Part shown: piece after piece, positions 42,400-52,374 of the stretch
Layout of the letters: each line of letters starts with the position of its first letter
How positions within the stretch are numbered: position 1 is the stretch's first letter
Assembly: GCA_017511185.1 (NCBI GenBank)
Contig: JAFWLF010000069.1
Span: forward strand, 62,001-126,000
Direction of reading: 5' to 3'
From: RGIG5612 sp017511185
GTDB taxonomy: Bacteria > Bacillota > Clostridia > Lachnospirales > Lachnospiraceae
Length of the DNA: 64,000 nt
Notes under the pieces: generated by a model
Told to the model about the DNA's origin: nothing
Seen by the model: the letters and a program-made list of their open reading frames with translations, nothing else
The model's database searches: none
Made by a program: the position numbers and the translations under genes

Positions 42400-43926
42400 C
42401 TAAAAGTAGATGCGGTACCACACAAGAAACGTGTAGATCGTCCATATTTTCCGCCACAGATCAGAGTTCCCTCCGATGTATTCATCCCAGATTTCCGCCA
42501 GGACTTCTTTGTGGAAAAACTGCTCTGCTAAAGGTCCGTGGATCGTCTCATAAACATCCCGGTTATAGCGTTCATCGGCCATCCAATGACGGATCGGCAC
42601 CACAAAACCCAGCTTTTTGCGGAAAGCCACTTCTTCCGGGAGCACTTTCTTTGCCGCCGTACGGAAAGCGACTTTATTCTGTTCCTCACTCACCTTATAG
42701 ATGGATGGCATCCGGGAAGCAATGGAAAAGATCCTTGGGTCTGTCAGCGGCATTCTGATCTCCAGTCCTGCTGCCGTACTCATTTTATCCACGTTCAGAT
42801 AAATATCGCCTTCCAGCCAGATCCGGATATCCACATCCTGCATTTTGGTCAGCGGATCGCTTCCCTCGTTCTCTTCATAAATGTATTTTGCCAGATCGAT
42901 CGGCAGAACGTCCGGATTATAATACTTCAGAAGCTTCTGCTTTTCGTCTTCCTTCATGATATTCGTATTGCCTACATAGAAGGTCTTCAGATTCTCCCCA
43001 TAGCGTTCTGCATTCCGGTACATGTTGTATCCGCCGAAAAATTCATCGGAGCCCTCACCGGAATAACACAATTTCGTATGCTCTGCTGTTGCGCGGCATC
43101 CTATAGAGAATGCTATGGCAGATGCATCTGCCAGCGGCAGTTCCATATTTTCCATAACCCATGGCACGATAGCAAAATACTCTTCCGGTGTGATGCGGCA
43201 GCGGTTCAATGACACGCCCAGATAGTCTGCCGTAGCCTTTGCCAGCGGAGACTCATCAAAACGTTCATCGTCATAGCCTACCGTGTCCGCCGTTTTTGCA
43301 TCACTCATTGCCAGCACGTATGACGAATCAACGCCACCGGACAGAAATGATTCTGCCGTTTCTGACGGTTCTTTCACCTCTGTCATGACATACTGCAGCG
43401 TAGCATGGATCTCATCAGCCCATTCTTCCAGCGTCTTGCTTTCATCCGGCGTAAAGGTCGGTGCAAAGTAACGCTTCACTGCCACTTCCCCGTTGTGGAA
43501 ACGCAGAGTGTGCCCCGGCATCAGCTTTTTCAGACCCTGGAAAAAGGTGTCCTCTCCAGCCACGTAAGTCAGTGTCAGATACAGCTGCAGCATATCCGGA
43601 TTCAGTTCTTTGACAAACCCATCCGAATGAAGGATCGGCCGGATAAAGGTGCCGCATAAGAGCTTATGGTCTTCCGTAACATAATAATAAAAAGGCTTTG
43701 TTCCAAACGGATCACGGCATGCGAACACATCACCGCTTTCTTCCTCTTCCAGTGCAAACGCAAACATTCCGATCAGGTGCTCGCCTACGGCATCCTGCCA
43801 TCGGTCAAACGCTTTTTGAACGATTTCTCTTTCCCTCTCTTCTCTTGCCAAAGATGGATCAATGGCAAGCTCTTCGCAAAGGGCTTTCCAGTTCCGGATA
43901 TGTCCCCGGTATTCTTTCAGTTTCAT
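42400..43926 (-). CDS. Asparagine-synthase-like enzyme lacking the N-terminal catalytic cysteine
   Basis: 508 residues. The C-terminal domain has the AsnB ATP loop SFLSGGVDSSYVLAM, YSGEGSDEFFGGYN and the RMPLTDPRIF helix. The N-terminal glutaminase domain is recognisable only from GMFAFALEEEESGDVFACRD, FGTKPFYYY and LPGHTLRF-type strands; it starts with MKLKEYRGH, not the MCGI that provides the catalytic Cys, and no upstream in-frame extension with MCGI exists. The protein may use free ammonia, or a partner, to make asparagine or a related amide. Ribosome site AGGAG lies just upstream. Confidence 0.88.
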   Translation of the reverse strand: MKLKEYRGHIRNWKALCEELAIDPSLAREEREREIVQKAFDRWQDAVGEHLIGMFAFALEEEESGDVFACRDPFGTKPFYYYVTEDHKLLCGTFIRPILHSDGFVKELNPDMLQLYLTLTYVAGEDTFFQGLKKLMPGHTLRFHNGEVAVKRYFAPTFTPDESKTLEEWADEIHATLQYVMTEVKEPSETAESFLSGGVDSSYVLAMSDAKTADTVGYDDERFDESPLAKATADYLGVSLNRCRITPEEYFAIVPWVMENMELPLADASAIAFSIGCRATAEHTKLCYSGEGSDEFFGGYNMYRNAERYGENLKTFYVGNTNIMKEDEKQKLLKYYNPDVLPIDLAKYIYEENEGSDPLTKMQDVDIRIWLEGDIYLNVDKMSTAAGLEIRMPLTDPRIFSIASRMPSIYKVSEEQNKVAFRTAAKKVLPEEVAFRKKLGFVVPIRHWMADERYNRDVYETIHGPLAEQFFHKEVLAEIWDEYIGGNSDLWRKIWTIYTFLVWYRIYF

Positions 43927-43990
43927 TCGATTTTCTCCTGTTTGAAGGCTTCTTGGATTTATATCTCGTTCATATTATCACTACTTTTTA

Positions 43991-44019
43991 TCCACAACAA
44001 GCCTGTAATATGGTATAAT
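43991..44019 (+). promoter_or_regulatory. Promoter of the GH2/GH36 operon
   Basis: TCCACA (43991-43996), 17 bases, TATAAT (44014-44019). A GGGGGA ribosome site follows and the gene starts at 44047. Confidence 0.6.
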
Positions 44020-44046
44020 TTGAGACACTGATTATACGGGGGAATT

Positions 44047-46389
44047 ATGATTCGATTAAATAACAAATGGGAATTTACCAATAACTGGTCGGAAGACTTT
44101 ATGAAGGGATTTCTGGATGGCGAATCCATCCGCCTGCCGCATAATGTGGGCAGCCTCCCTCTTCACTATGCAACCCCTTCCGACTATGAATGTATCTGCG
44201 GCTACCGCCATGCAATCGATGTTCCAAAGGAGATCATCGGACAGAAAGTCTTTCTGCAGTTTGACGGTGCAGCACATATTGCAGAAGTCTTTCTGAACAA
44301 TGAGCCGGTCGGCAAGCATTATGGCGGCTATACGGCTTTCCGAATTGATATCTCGGAGCAGCTCAAAGCAGGCAAAAATATCATTGCTGTAAAACTTGAC
44401 TGCACAGAAAACCCGGAGATCCCACCATTCGGCAATGTGATCGACTATCTGACTTATGGCGGTCTATACCGTGATGTCTGGCTGGATATCCGTCCAAAAA
44501 CGTATATCGAAGACGTCTTTATCTCTACCGTAGATGACAATAATATTCATCTGGATGTGGAAACAGTCGGAGAACCGCTTCTGATCGATGTAGAGATCTA
44601 TGATGCCGAGGGCTCTCTGATCGCTTCTGAAAAGAACTGCACGAAATCATCCAACATCTATATTTCACAGGCTCATCATTGGTCTGTGGATCATCCATAT
44701 CTGTATAAGTGTGTTGTCATGATCAGTTCAGAAGATGGAGATGATTATAAAGAAGTTACATTTGGTATGCGCACGGCCGAGTTCCGCCCGGACGGCTTTT
44801 ATCTGAATGGAGAAAAAGTATTTCTGCGCGGCCTGAACCGTCATCAGAGTTATCCTTATATCGGCTATGCGGCTCCGGAAAGTCTGCAGCGGGAAGATGC
44901 CCGTATCCTAAAAGAGGAATTGAGTCTGAACGCGGTCCGGACCTCCCACTATCCGCAAAGCCAGTATTTTCTGGATGAATGTGACCGGTTAGGGCTCCTT
45001 GTCTTTACTGAGTTCCCGGGCTGGCAGCACATCGGCGATGCGGAATGGAAAGAACATGCCATCGATACGCTGAAGGAGATGATCCTGCAGTACCGCAATC
45101 ATCCATCCATCATTCTCTGGGGCGTCCGTATTAACGAGAGCCTGGATGATGATGAATTCTATACCCGCACAAATGAACTGGCACATTCCCTGGATCCATC
45201 CCGCCAGACCAGCGGCGTCCGCTATCTGCAGAAGAGCCACCTGCTGGAAGATGTCTATGCTTTTAATGATTTTTCACACGACGGTACCAATATTGGCTGT
45301 CTGCCAAAGAAAAAAGTACTGACGGATGTAAATAAACCGATGCTGATCTCTGAGGCAAACGGTCATATGTTCCCGACTAAGACGTTTGACGATTCCACGC
45401 ATCGCCAGGAGCATGCTTTGCGGCATGCACGCGTGCTGGATGCTGCTATGACGACCGGAGGTCTTTCCGGCTGCTTCCAGTGGTGTATGTTTGATTATGC
45501 AACTCATCAGGATTTTGGCTCCGGTGACCGCATCTGCTATCACGGTGTCATGGATTCCTTCCGGAACCCAAAGCTTGCAGCTGCTTTCTATCAGAGCCAG
45601 GGCGAAGACACCCCGGTCCTGGAAGTGGGATCCTCTTTTGATATCGGAGATTATCCGGCTGGTCAGAAAGGCACCGTTTACGCCTTTACAAATGCGGATG
45701 AGATCAAGCTTTATAAGAATAACGAGTATGTCAATTCTTTCCGGCCGCAGGGATGGGATTCCCTCCCGCACGGACCGATTGAGATCAATGATACGATCGG
45801 CGAACTGCTGGAAAAGAACGAGGGATTTGAACCTGCCAAGGCGGCTCTGGTGCGCCGCTGCCTGCTGGATGTAGAAAAGCACGGCCTCTCAAAACTTCCG
45901 TTGAAGGAAAAACTCCGCCTCGGCTACTGTTCTCTGAAATATAAAATGTCCATGGATGATGCGACCGCCCTGTATGCAAAATACATCGGCAACTGGGGCA
46001 ACATCGCAACCAAATGGCGCATCGATGCCGTAAAAGACGGTGCTGTCGTCAAGAGCATCACCTGCACACCGGGAAATCATTTACACATCGAGGCAACCGC
46101 TTCTAAGACAGATCTGGTGGAGGGCTCCTGCTACGATATGGCGCTGATCCGTATCCGTCTGGTTGATGAAAACGGAAACCTTGCATCCTATGCTCAGATG
46201 CCTATAGCGTTTGCAGCAGAAGGTGTTGTGGATGTAGTTGGTCCGATGGTCGCCACCGCAGAAGGCGGTATGTGCGGCACCTATGTCCGGACAACCGGAT
46301 GGGATGGTGATGGCCGCATCATCATCTATACCGAAAGCGGCATGGAAGCTTCTATCGAATTTACGGTAACGATCAAGGAAGACGACTAA
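44047..46389 (+). CDS. Glycoside hydrolase family 2 protein (beta-galactosidase-like)
   Basis: 780 residues without a signal peptide, so cytoplasmic. A jelly-roll sugar-binding domain (1-165), an Ig-like domain and a TIM barrel (about 266-560) are in GH2 order; the acid/base glutamate lies in WGVRINESL and the nucleophile in LISEANGH. Extra beta domains fill 560-780. GH2 covers beta-galactosidase, beta-glucuronidase and beta-mannosidase; the paired GH36 suggests galactosides. It is followed 13 bases later by the GH36 gene. Confidence 0.88.
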   Translation: MIRLNNKWEFTNNWSEDFMKGFLDGESIRLPHNVGSLPLHYATPSDYECICGYRHAIDVPKEIIGQKVFLQFDGAAHIAEVFLNNEPVGKHYGGYTAFRIDISEQLKAGKNIIAVKLDCTENPEIPPFGNVIDYLTYGGLYRDVWLDIRPKTYIEDVFISTVDDNNIHLDVETVGEPLLIDVEIYDAEGSLIASEKNCTKSSNIYISQAHHWSVDHPYLYKCVVMISSEDGDDYKEVTFGMRTAEFRPDGFYLNGEKVFLRGLNRHQSYPYIGYAAPESLQREDARILKEELSLNAVRTSHYPQSQYFLDECDRLGLLVFTEFPGWQHIGDAEWKEHAIDTLKEMILQYRNHPSIILWGVRINESLDDDEFYTRTNELAHSLDPSRQTSGVRYLQKSHLLEDVYAFNDFSHDGTNIGCLPKKKVLTDVNKPMLISEANGHMFPTKTFDDSTHRQEHALRHARVLDAAMTTGGLSGCFQWCMFDYATHQDFGSGDRICYHGVMDSFRNPKLAAAFYQSQGEDTPVLEVGSSFDIGDYPAGQKGTVYAFTNADEIKLYKNNEYVNSFRPQGWDSLPHGPIEINDTIGELLEKNEGFEPAKAALVRRCLLDVEKHGLSKLPLKEKLRLGYCSLKYKMSMDDATALYAKYIGNWGNIATKWRIDAVKDGAVVKSITCTPGNHLHIEATASKTDLVEGSCYDMALIRIRLVDENGNLASYAQMPIAFAAEGVVDVVGPMVATAEGGMCGTYVRTTGWDGDGRIIIYTESGMEASIEFTVTIKEDD

Positions 46390-46402
46390 AAAGAGGTTTG
46401 CA

Positions 46403-48037
46403 ATGAATCTGAACAAAGAAACGATCAATATCCGCTATCGCGTCAACGGAGTGGAAAAGCGAGGCATCGGCACGGACACAGAAGACTATACTCTTCTCGT
46501 AGAACAAACCGAGGAGCGTGTCACGATCCGTTTGAAAGTGAAACATCCTCTGACTCTTGTCACCTCTTCCTTTGAGGTCCCTTATACTTATGCATCCAAT
46601 GATGAGCTGTTCATCAACGGCTATCAGTCCTGGACAGACAGCCGGGAATACGGACTGAATGAGTATTTACGAAACATCAAAAAAGCTCCTCGTCTGATCC
46701 GCAATTTCTTCCATCTGGAAGCTTACGGCGATGCCTGGTTCATGGATTACCAGAAAGACAACTTCCACAGTTTCACTTATGCTTACCGGAAAAGCAAAAA
46801 TGGAGAGGCAGATCTGATCGGTTCTCTGAACGAAGAGAATGCCTTTCTGATCATCCACTATAAAAAAGAAGAAGACATTCTTTCTATCCGCAGTGACTGC
46901 GAATACAAACAGGTTGAAGATGAGTTCTGCCTGTATGATTTCGTCATTTACAAAGGCAGCGTAGGAGAGGTCCTGCAGCGTTACTTTGCACACTTCGGCA
47001 CCTGCTCTGCCCCGCCTGTCCGCGGCTATACATCCTGGTATCTGCATTATCAGAAGATCGATGAGGCTAAAATCTTAACAGCTTTAGAAGGGATCGACAG
47101 CGAACACTTTGATCTGTTCCAGATCGATGATGGTTATGAAACGTTTGTCGGCGACTGGATGAACATCGATCCTAAGAAATTTCCTAACGGTCTGCGTGCA
47201 ATTGTAGATAAGGTCCATAATAAAGGGCTCAAAGCTGGTATCTGGCTGGCACCGTTTGTCTGCGAGACAAAAAGTGAAGTCTATCAGAAGCATCCGGAAT
47301 GGCTCTACAAAGAAAATGGCCAGCCTGTCTTTGCAGGCTGCAACTGGAGCGGCGACGTGGTATTAGATGTCCGCCTTCCGGAAGTACAGGATTACATCAG
47401 GCAATGTCTGCTTTATTATGTAGATATGGGATTTGATTTCTTCAAGCTGGACTTCCTTTATGCAGCAGCTCTGATCCATGACGAGGGCAACATGACCCGT
47501 GCAGAGATCATGCGAAAGGCCATGAAAGGACTGCGTGAAATACTGGGGGATAAACTGATCCTTGGCTGCGGGGTTCCGCTTTCTTCCGCATTCAATCTGG
47601 TAGATTACTGCCGGATCGGTCCGGATGTTTCTCTGAGCTTCGATGACGTTTTCTATATGCGCCTTCTGCATCGTGAGCGTATCTCCACCAAGATCACTCT
47701 GCTGAATACCATCTACCGCGGCCCAATGGACGGCAGCGTTTTCCGCTGCGACCCGGACGTTTTCCTGCTGCGTGACAATGATATCAAAATGTCCAAAGAA
47801 CAGCGCAGATCACTCTGTATGCTGAATCACTTATGTGCCAGTGTCTATATGACCAGTGATAACGTGGCGGAATATGATGATGAAAAGAAAGCCATCCTTC
47901 AGGAAGCGCAGAAGTTATCGGATGCAAAGATCACAAATATCGAAAGACAAAAGAATATGATCACGATCACCTATCAGCTGGATGGTCAGGAGAAAAAAAT
48001 GCAGTACAACTCCGATACCGGCGTGATCGTATCATAA
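46403..48037 (+). CDS. GH36-type alpha-galactosidase-like enzyme
   Basis: 544 residues, no signal peptide, shorter than classical GH36 (~700). A beta-sandwich front part is followed by a TIM barrel with FQIDDGYETFVGDW, KAGIWLAPFV, FFKLDFLYAAAL (nucleophile Asp) and CRIGPDVS (acid/base Asp). It probably frees alpha-linked galactose from oligosaccharides such as raffinose-type sugars inside the cell. The two genes make a small glycosidase operon without its own transporter here. Confidence 0.88.
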   Translation: MNLNKETINIRYRVNGVEKRGIGTDTEDYTLLVEQTEERVTIRLKVKHPLTLVTSSFEVPYTYASNDELFINGYQSWTDSREYGLNEYLRNIKKAPRLIRNFFHLEAYGDAWFMDYQKDNFHSFTYAYRKSKNGEADLIGSLNEENAFLIIHYKKEEDILSIRSDCEYKQVEDEFCLYDFVIYKGSVGEVLQRYFAHFGTCSAPPVRGYTSWYLHYQKIDEAKILTALEGIDSEHFDLFQIDDGYETFVGDWMNIDPKKFPNGLRAIVDKVHNKGLKAGIWLAPFVCETKSEVYQKHPEWLYKENGQPVFAGCNWSGDVVLDVRLPEVQDYIRQCLLYYVDMGFDFFKLDFLYAAALIHDEGNMTRAEIMRKAMKGLREILGDKLILGCGVPLSSAFNLVDYCRIGPDVSLSFDDVFYMRLLHRERISTKITLLNTIYRGPMDGSVFRCDPDVFLLRDNDIKMSKEQRRSLCMLNHLCASVYMTSDNVAEYDDEKKAILQEAQKLSDAKITNIERQKNMITITYQLDGQEKKMQYNSDTGVIVS

Positions 48038-48060
48038 ATATCTGTATTTACTGATTCAAA

Positions 48061-48094
48061 AACACCACCGATCCTAAAAGGAAAGGTGGTGTTT
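48061..48094. terminator. Bidirectional intrinsic terminator
   Basis: AACACCACC and GGTGGTGTT pair around a 15-base loop, followed by T on the plus strand, between the convergent GH36 and M23 genes. Confidence 0.85.
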
Positions 48095-48114
48095 TAGTTT
48101 CTATCAAATATGCT

Positions 48115-49344
48115 TTAATACAATCCCAGATATGGACCCGGATCGACACGCTGTGTATAGTCAAATCCATGATCAGAAATGACGGTACCAAGATGCAGAT
48201 GGTATCCGGTGGAGGAGCCTGTCGTACCAACGTAGCCAATCACTTCTCCCTGCACAACATACTGGCCAACAGAAACTGCACGGATATTCTGATGCATATA
48301 TTCAGTGTACAGACCGCCTCCATGATAGATAACCGTATAATTTCCGCAGCCTCCATTCCAGCCGTCGGCAGACAATACAACCTGTCCGTCCAGTACAGCA
48401 AAGATCGGTGTATTCAACGGTGCTCCGATATCAATGCCGCTGTGATAAGTAGTATAACCGCCGCCGAACGGGTCTTCTCTCCATCCAAACCAGGATGAGA
48501 TCCAGCGGCTGTCATAAGGCTGTGGGAGCGGCCACAGGAATGACCCGGATGTCGGCACATAGCCTCCGGCATCAATACCCTGATCTATCAGTTCCTGACG
48601 ACGCCGTTCTTCATATTCTTTGACTAACTGGTCGACAACTGCCTTTTGCTCTGCAACAAGGCTGGCAATATATGCATTCTGTTCTGCCTGGATTGCTTCT
48701 GCGCTCTGCGCTTCGCTCAATGCCTCCGCTTTGACTGCAAGCATCTCATCCAGGACCGCTTTCTGGCCAATCTGTGCCTGCTTCAATTCTTCTATTGCAT
48801 CTTTTTCAGCCTGCACCTGCTCCTGCTTTTTCACAATCTCGGCCTGCATCTCTTTGATTTTTTCCATCTGCTGCCGGTCATAATTGGTGAGGTCCAGCTG
48901 ATACTGGATCTTATTCAATGCATCGGCAAAGGACTCGGAAGTAAAGAAAACTTCCACGTAGGAGTTTGACATGTTTTCATACATGAACTTGATACGCTTG
49001 CTCATCGCATCGTATTCTGCGTCGATCTCCGTCTGTTTCTGCTCGATCTGCTTCTGCAGTTCTTCGATCTCGACCTGTTTTTGATCAGACTGCGTCTGGT
49101 AATCGGTAATGATCTGCTCTACCTCTGCAATCTGTCCATCGATCTGTGCTACTTCCTGCTGTGCATTTGCTACGAGACTACGGAGTTCATCCAGTTTTGA
49201 CTGGCTGTCAGCCAGTTCCTGTTCCAACTCCTGCTGCCTCTGTTTTGCATCATAAATATCATCCGCATAAACGCTGCTGCAAAGCAGAACAGCCAGAACG
49301 GCTATCACGATTCCGATTTTCGCTGCATTTTTCCATTTCTTCAT
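48115..49344 (-). CDS. M23 endopeptidase with coiled coil (EnvC/CwlO-type partner of FtsEX)
   Basis: 409 residues from the ATG at 49344 (AGGAGG eight bases upstream); longer frames start in unsuitable codons. A signal peptide ends near residue 34 (SVYADD). Residues 35-250 are two long coiled-coil stretches (QKQVEIEELQKQIEQKQTEI), then a Ser/Pro linker and an M23 domain with YHSGIDIGAP and YHLHLGTV. Such hydrolases are held inactive and switched on by FtsEX. The gene follows ftsE-ftsX-S41 on the same strand, which supports that role in wall cutting during growth or division. Confidence 0.92.
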   Translation of the reverse strand: MKKWKNAAKIGIVIAVLAVLLCSSVYADDIYDAKQRQQELEQELADSQSKLDELRSLVANAQQEVAQIDGQIAEVEQIITDYQTQSDQKQVEIEELQKQIEQKQTEIDAEYDAMSKRIKFMYENMSNSYVEVFFTSESFADALNKIQYQLDLTNYDRQQMEKIKEMQAEIVKKQEQVQAEKDAIEELKQAQIGQKAVLDEMLAVKAEALSEAQSAEAIQAEQNAYIASLVAEQKAVVDQLVKEYEERRRQELIDQGIDAGGYVPTSGSFLWPLPQPYDSRWISSWFGWREDPFGGGYTTYHSGIDIGAPLNTPIFAVLDGQVVLSADGWNGGCGNYTVIYHGGGLYTEYMHQNIRAVSVGQYVVQGEVIGYVGTTGSSTGYHLHLGTVISDHGFDYTQRVDPGPYLGLY

Positions 49345-49360
49345 AAAATGCTCCTCCTCT

Positions 49361-49426
49361 GCCCCCGCCCGAAGGGCGAGGGAGCCCAGCGGCTTTGAGC
49401 GATCAAGAGAACTCTCAAGAGTTCTC
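49361..49426 (-). other. Two strong stem-loops in the gap before the coiled-coil M23 gene
   Basis: On the minus strand an almost perfect palindrome, GAGAACTCTTGAGAGTTCTC (49407-49426, 9-base arms), is followed by a GC-rich hairpin CCCTCGCCC-TTC-GGGCGGGGG (49361-49383). Neither has a T run. They may stabilise or process the ftsEX-S41-M23 transcript. Confidence 0.6.
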
Positions 49427-49434
49427 AACGTTTA

Positions 49435-50715
49435 TTATTCCTGCGTTCCGCTCAATAACTCGATTGCTTTCTGAAGTTGAAGGTCTTCTTCATCTGTTAT
49501 GACGCCATCCTCGTATGCTTCTTCCGGGATTTCTACCGGATAATCCGGGATCACTCCTTCACCGTCCACACAACGGCCGGATGGCGTATAATATGTCTCT
49601 GTTGTAAACTTCATGCCGGATCCGTCATTCAGACGGAAGATGCTCTGCACCACACCTTTTCCGTAACTGGTTTGTCCGACAATATAACCCAGGTGATAAT
49701 CCTGGATCGCCCCGGAGAATAACTCCGCAGCGGATGCAGTATTGCCATTGATCAAAACTGCCATCGGCACTGTCACCTGATGTTCTTCATCCGATACTTC
49801 TTCTTTCACGATGCCTTCTTTATTCCGTGTCGTAATGATGGTTCCTGCCGGAAGGACCCGGTCGGCCATCGCCACAACAGCGTCGTAATCGCCGCCCGGA
49901 TTGTCACGCACATCGATGATCAGTGCTTCCATTCCCTGATCTTCCAATGCCTTTAATGCATCGTTAAACTGACTGACTGTCGCTTTATCAAAACTGGAGA
50001 TAGAGAGATAACCAATGTTGTTATCCAGCATCGTGACCTCAACAGACGGTGTGATGATCGTCTTCCGCTCTAGAGTTGCTTTATACTCCTCTTCCCCGCG
50101 GGCAAAGGTGATATCAACTGTAGTTCCTTCTTCTCCTCGAACAATGGCTACCAGAGAATCCAGATCCTCAAAATCCCTGACACCATTGGCTTCTACGATG
50201 ACATCCATCGCATGAACGCCTGCTTCTTCTGCCGGTGTCCCCGGGAAGACTTTGTAAACGACGATCTTTCCGTCATCATCCAATATGACACTGATTCCAA
50301 CACCGCTGTATTCACCGCTGGAATCTTCCATCATCCGTTGAAACTCTTCCTTGCTGTAGTATTTTGCATAACGGTCGCCAATACCATTTAAAACGCCTGA
50401 AGCAATACTGTCCTCAACAGCCTGTTCATCGATCTCACCGTCATAGTAAGCACCCAGATACTGCAGGATAGAATTGACCTTATCTTCATAGGAATCATAT
50501 GAGTACGCCGTTTGTCCGGAGGTGATCTCCATCACTCTCTTATAAGTAATGAGACCATAGACCACAAGACCTGCCATGGCTATGGCAATACCTACGGCAA
50601 TACCAACTACAAACCCGACTCCAAACCGGGACTTTGTTTTCTGCGGTTTGTTCGGAGATATTTCATGCATGTCAAAGGACTGCTGTTCACTAAACTGTCT
50701 GTTAAAATCGTCCAT
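49435..50715 (-). CDS. ctpA: S41 C-terminal processing peptidase
   Basis: 426 residues with a membrane anchor (about 32-54), a PDZ domain (KVFPGTPAEEAGVHAMDVIV) and an S41 catalytic domain with DNPGGDY, NGNTASAAELFSGAI (Ser) and SYGKGVVQ (Lys), the Ser-Lys dyad type. It cuts exported or membrane proteins near their C-termini. In many Gram-positives it sits beside ftsEX and a wall hydrolase, as here, and may process the hydrolase or its regulators. Confidence 0.93.
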   Translation of the reverse strand: MDDFNRQFSEQQSFDMHEISPNKPQKTKSRFGVGFVVGIAVGIAIAMAGLVVYGLITYKRVMEITSGQTAYSYDSYEDKVNSILQYLGAYYDGEIDEQAVEDSIASGVLNGIGDRYAKYYSKEEFQRMMEDSSGEYSGVGISVILDDDGKIVVYKVFPGTPAEEAGVHAMDVIVEANGVRDFEDLDSLVAIVRGEEGTTVDITFARGEEEYKATLERKTIITPSVEVTMLDNNIGYLSISSFDKATVSQFNDALKALEDQGMEALIIDVRDNPGGDYDAVVAMADRVLPAGTIITTRNKEGIVKEEVSDEEHQVTVPMAVLINGNTASAAELFSGAIQDYHLGYIVGQTSYGKGVVQSIFRLNDGSGMKFTTETYYTPSGRCVDGEGVIPDYPVEIPEEAYEDGVITDEEDLQLQKAIELLSGTQE

Positions 50716-50747
50716 TGTTTTCCTGCGTCAAAAGACGCCGCTCCCTC

Positions 50748-51656
50748 TCAGACTTTGATATATTTATTCGTTGCGATCATACTGCCTATAAATCCAATGC
50801 CGGCTCCAAGGACGAGTGCCACAGGGACCAACAGGGAAAAGACATTTGTCATCGGCAGCAGGGAGAACGCGCTTGAGAATGTATGGAGCTGTTCTACCAC
50901 ATAATTGATCGCTGACCGGTAAACAAAGAACAGTACGATCAACGGAAGGATCGCCCCGATCAGACCGATGATGATACCTTCAAATACGAACGGCGATTTG
51001 ACAAAAAAGTCTGTCGCGCCGACGTATTTCATGACCCGGATCTCCTCTGCCCGGACAGTAATACCGGTAGTGATCGTATTACTGATCAGGAAGATAGAGA
51101 CTGCAAGCAGTACAATAATAATTGCAAGGGAGGCGATACCGGCAATCTTTCCAAAATCAGACAAAGCACTTGCCGTAACCTCCGATTTATTGACCTGCCT
51201 GATCCCGGTCATGGCTTCCAGACGTTCCGCCACTTTCTGCTGATACGTAATATCCGTCAGATAAACGGTATAAGAAGCAGATGTCGCCAGTGGATTATCG
51301 TTTGCAAAGCCATCCGCCAATTCAGGCTCATTTTTAAAATATTCCTGTTTGAATTTCTCCCACGCCTCTTCCGGAGAAGTGTAATCCACATGGGAGACTT
51401 CTTCCCAGTCAGTGATCCGCTTCCCAAGATCCTGTATATCCGCTTCGGATGTCTCCGGCTCAAAGAATACCGTGATGCAGACTGAATCCTGCGCTTCTTT
51501 AATGACATAGTTCACGTTCAGGATCACGGCCATCAGCAATCCGACCATAAATACGCATGCTGCGATCGTGGCCACAGATGCCAGGAAAAAGATCTTGTTT
51601 CTCTTGATTCCGACAAAGCCCTGACCCAGACAATAGAAGAATGAATTACCTTTCAC
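50748..51656 (-). CDS. ftsX: Cell-division ABC permease
   Basis: 302 residues if it starts at the GTG at 51656, which has AAGGAGG eight bases upstream; longer frames would overlap ftsE by 47 bases without a ribosome site. The gene overlaps ftsE by 11 bases. Four membrane segments and a large outer loop with EPETSEADIQDL and VDYTSPEEAWEKFKQEYF match FtsX, which relays FtsE ATPase action to outside wall hydrolases. Confidence 0.93.
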   Translation of the reverse strand: MKGNSFFYCLGQGFVGIKRNKIFFLASVATIAACVFMVGLLMAVILNVNYVIKEAQDSVCITVFFEPETSEADIQDLGKRITDWEEVSHVDYTSPEEAWEKFKQEYFKNEPELADGFANDNPLATSASYTVYLTDITYQQKVAERLEAMTGIRQVNKSEVTASALSDFGKIAGIASLAIIIVLLAVSIFLISNTITTGITVRAEEIRVMKYVGATDFFVKSPFVFEGIIIGLIGAILPLIVLFFVYRSAINYVVEQLHTFSSAFSLLPMTNVFSLLVPVALVLGAGIGFIGSMIATNKYIKV

Positions 51657-52335
51657 TCGCCAGTCCTCCTTCTCTGATATCATTGACGACAATGCCGTTT
51701 TTCAAGTTGATCACTCGTTTATTCATTTGCCGCACGATCTCGTGGTTATGAGTAACGACCACGACAGTCGTTCCCCTCCGGTTGACCTCTTCCAGGATAT
51801 CCATAATGATTTGGGAGTTGCCCGGATCCAGGTTTCCTGTCGGCTCGTCAGCCAGAAGGATCTTCGGCTTATTCACTAATGCCCTTGCCAGTGCCACTCG
51901 CTGTTGCTCGCCGCCGGAAAGCTGATCCGGGAACGAACGGTATTTTTCTGAAATACCTGCCAGCGTCAGTACTTCTGCAACGTTCTTCTTGATCTGTGCA
52001 GGCGGAGCGGAAATGGCTCTCTGTGCAAATGCGATATTCTCGTAAACATTTCTATCTTTTAACAGACGGAAATCCTGGAACACCACGCCGATGTCTCTGC
52101 GGAGCATCGGGATCTTGCGTCTTCTTAAGCGGGTAATGCATTTGCCGTTTACGTAAATGTCACCGGATGTCGGCTGCAGTTCCTTGATCAATAATTTGAA
52201 CAAGGTACTCTTGCCCGCACCGGAGTCACCAACAATAAAGACAAACTCACCTTTTTTGATATTGATATTCACATGATCTAAGGCGTGCGTCTTATTATCG
52301 TCGTAGGTCTTTGTGACATTTTCCAGTCTTATCAT
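51646..52335 (-). CDS. ftsE: Cell-division ABC ATPase
   Basis: 229 residues: Walker A GDSGAGKSTLFKLL, signature LSGGEQQRVALARAL, Walker B ILLADEPTGNLDP, H-loop THNHEIVRQ. It is the cytoplasmic partner of FtsX. It begins 39 bases after the CdaR-type regulator gene, which may be cotranscribed with it. Confidence 0.96.
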   Translation of the reverse strand: MIRLENVTKTYDDNKTHALDHVNINIKKGEFVFIVGDSGAGKSTLFKLLIKELQPTSGDIYVNGKCITRLRRRKIPMLRRDIGVVFQDFRLLKDRNVYENIAFAQRAISAPPAQIKKNVAEVLTLAGISEKYRSFPDQLSGGEQQRVALARALVNKPKILLADEPTGNLDPGNSQIIMDILEEVNRRGTTVVVVTHNHEIVRQMNKRVINLKNGIVVNDIREGGLASER

Positions 52336-52374
52336 ATAGTCCTCCGTCTATGTCCGATTCGGAACTTCTTTATT

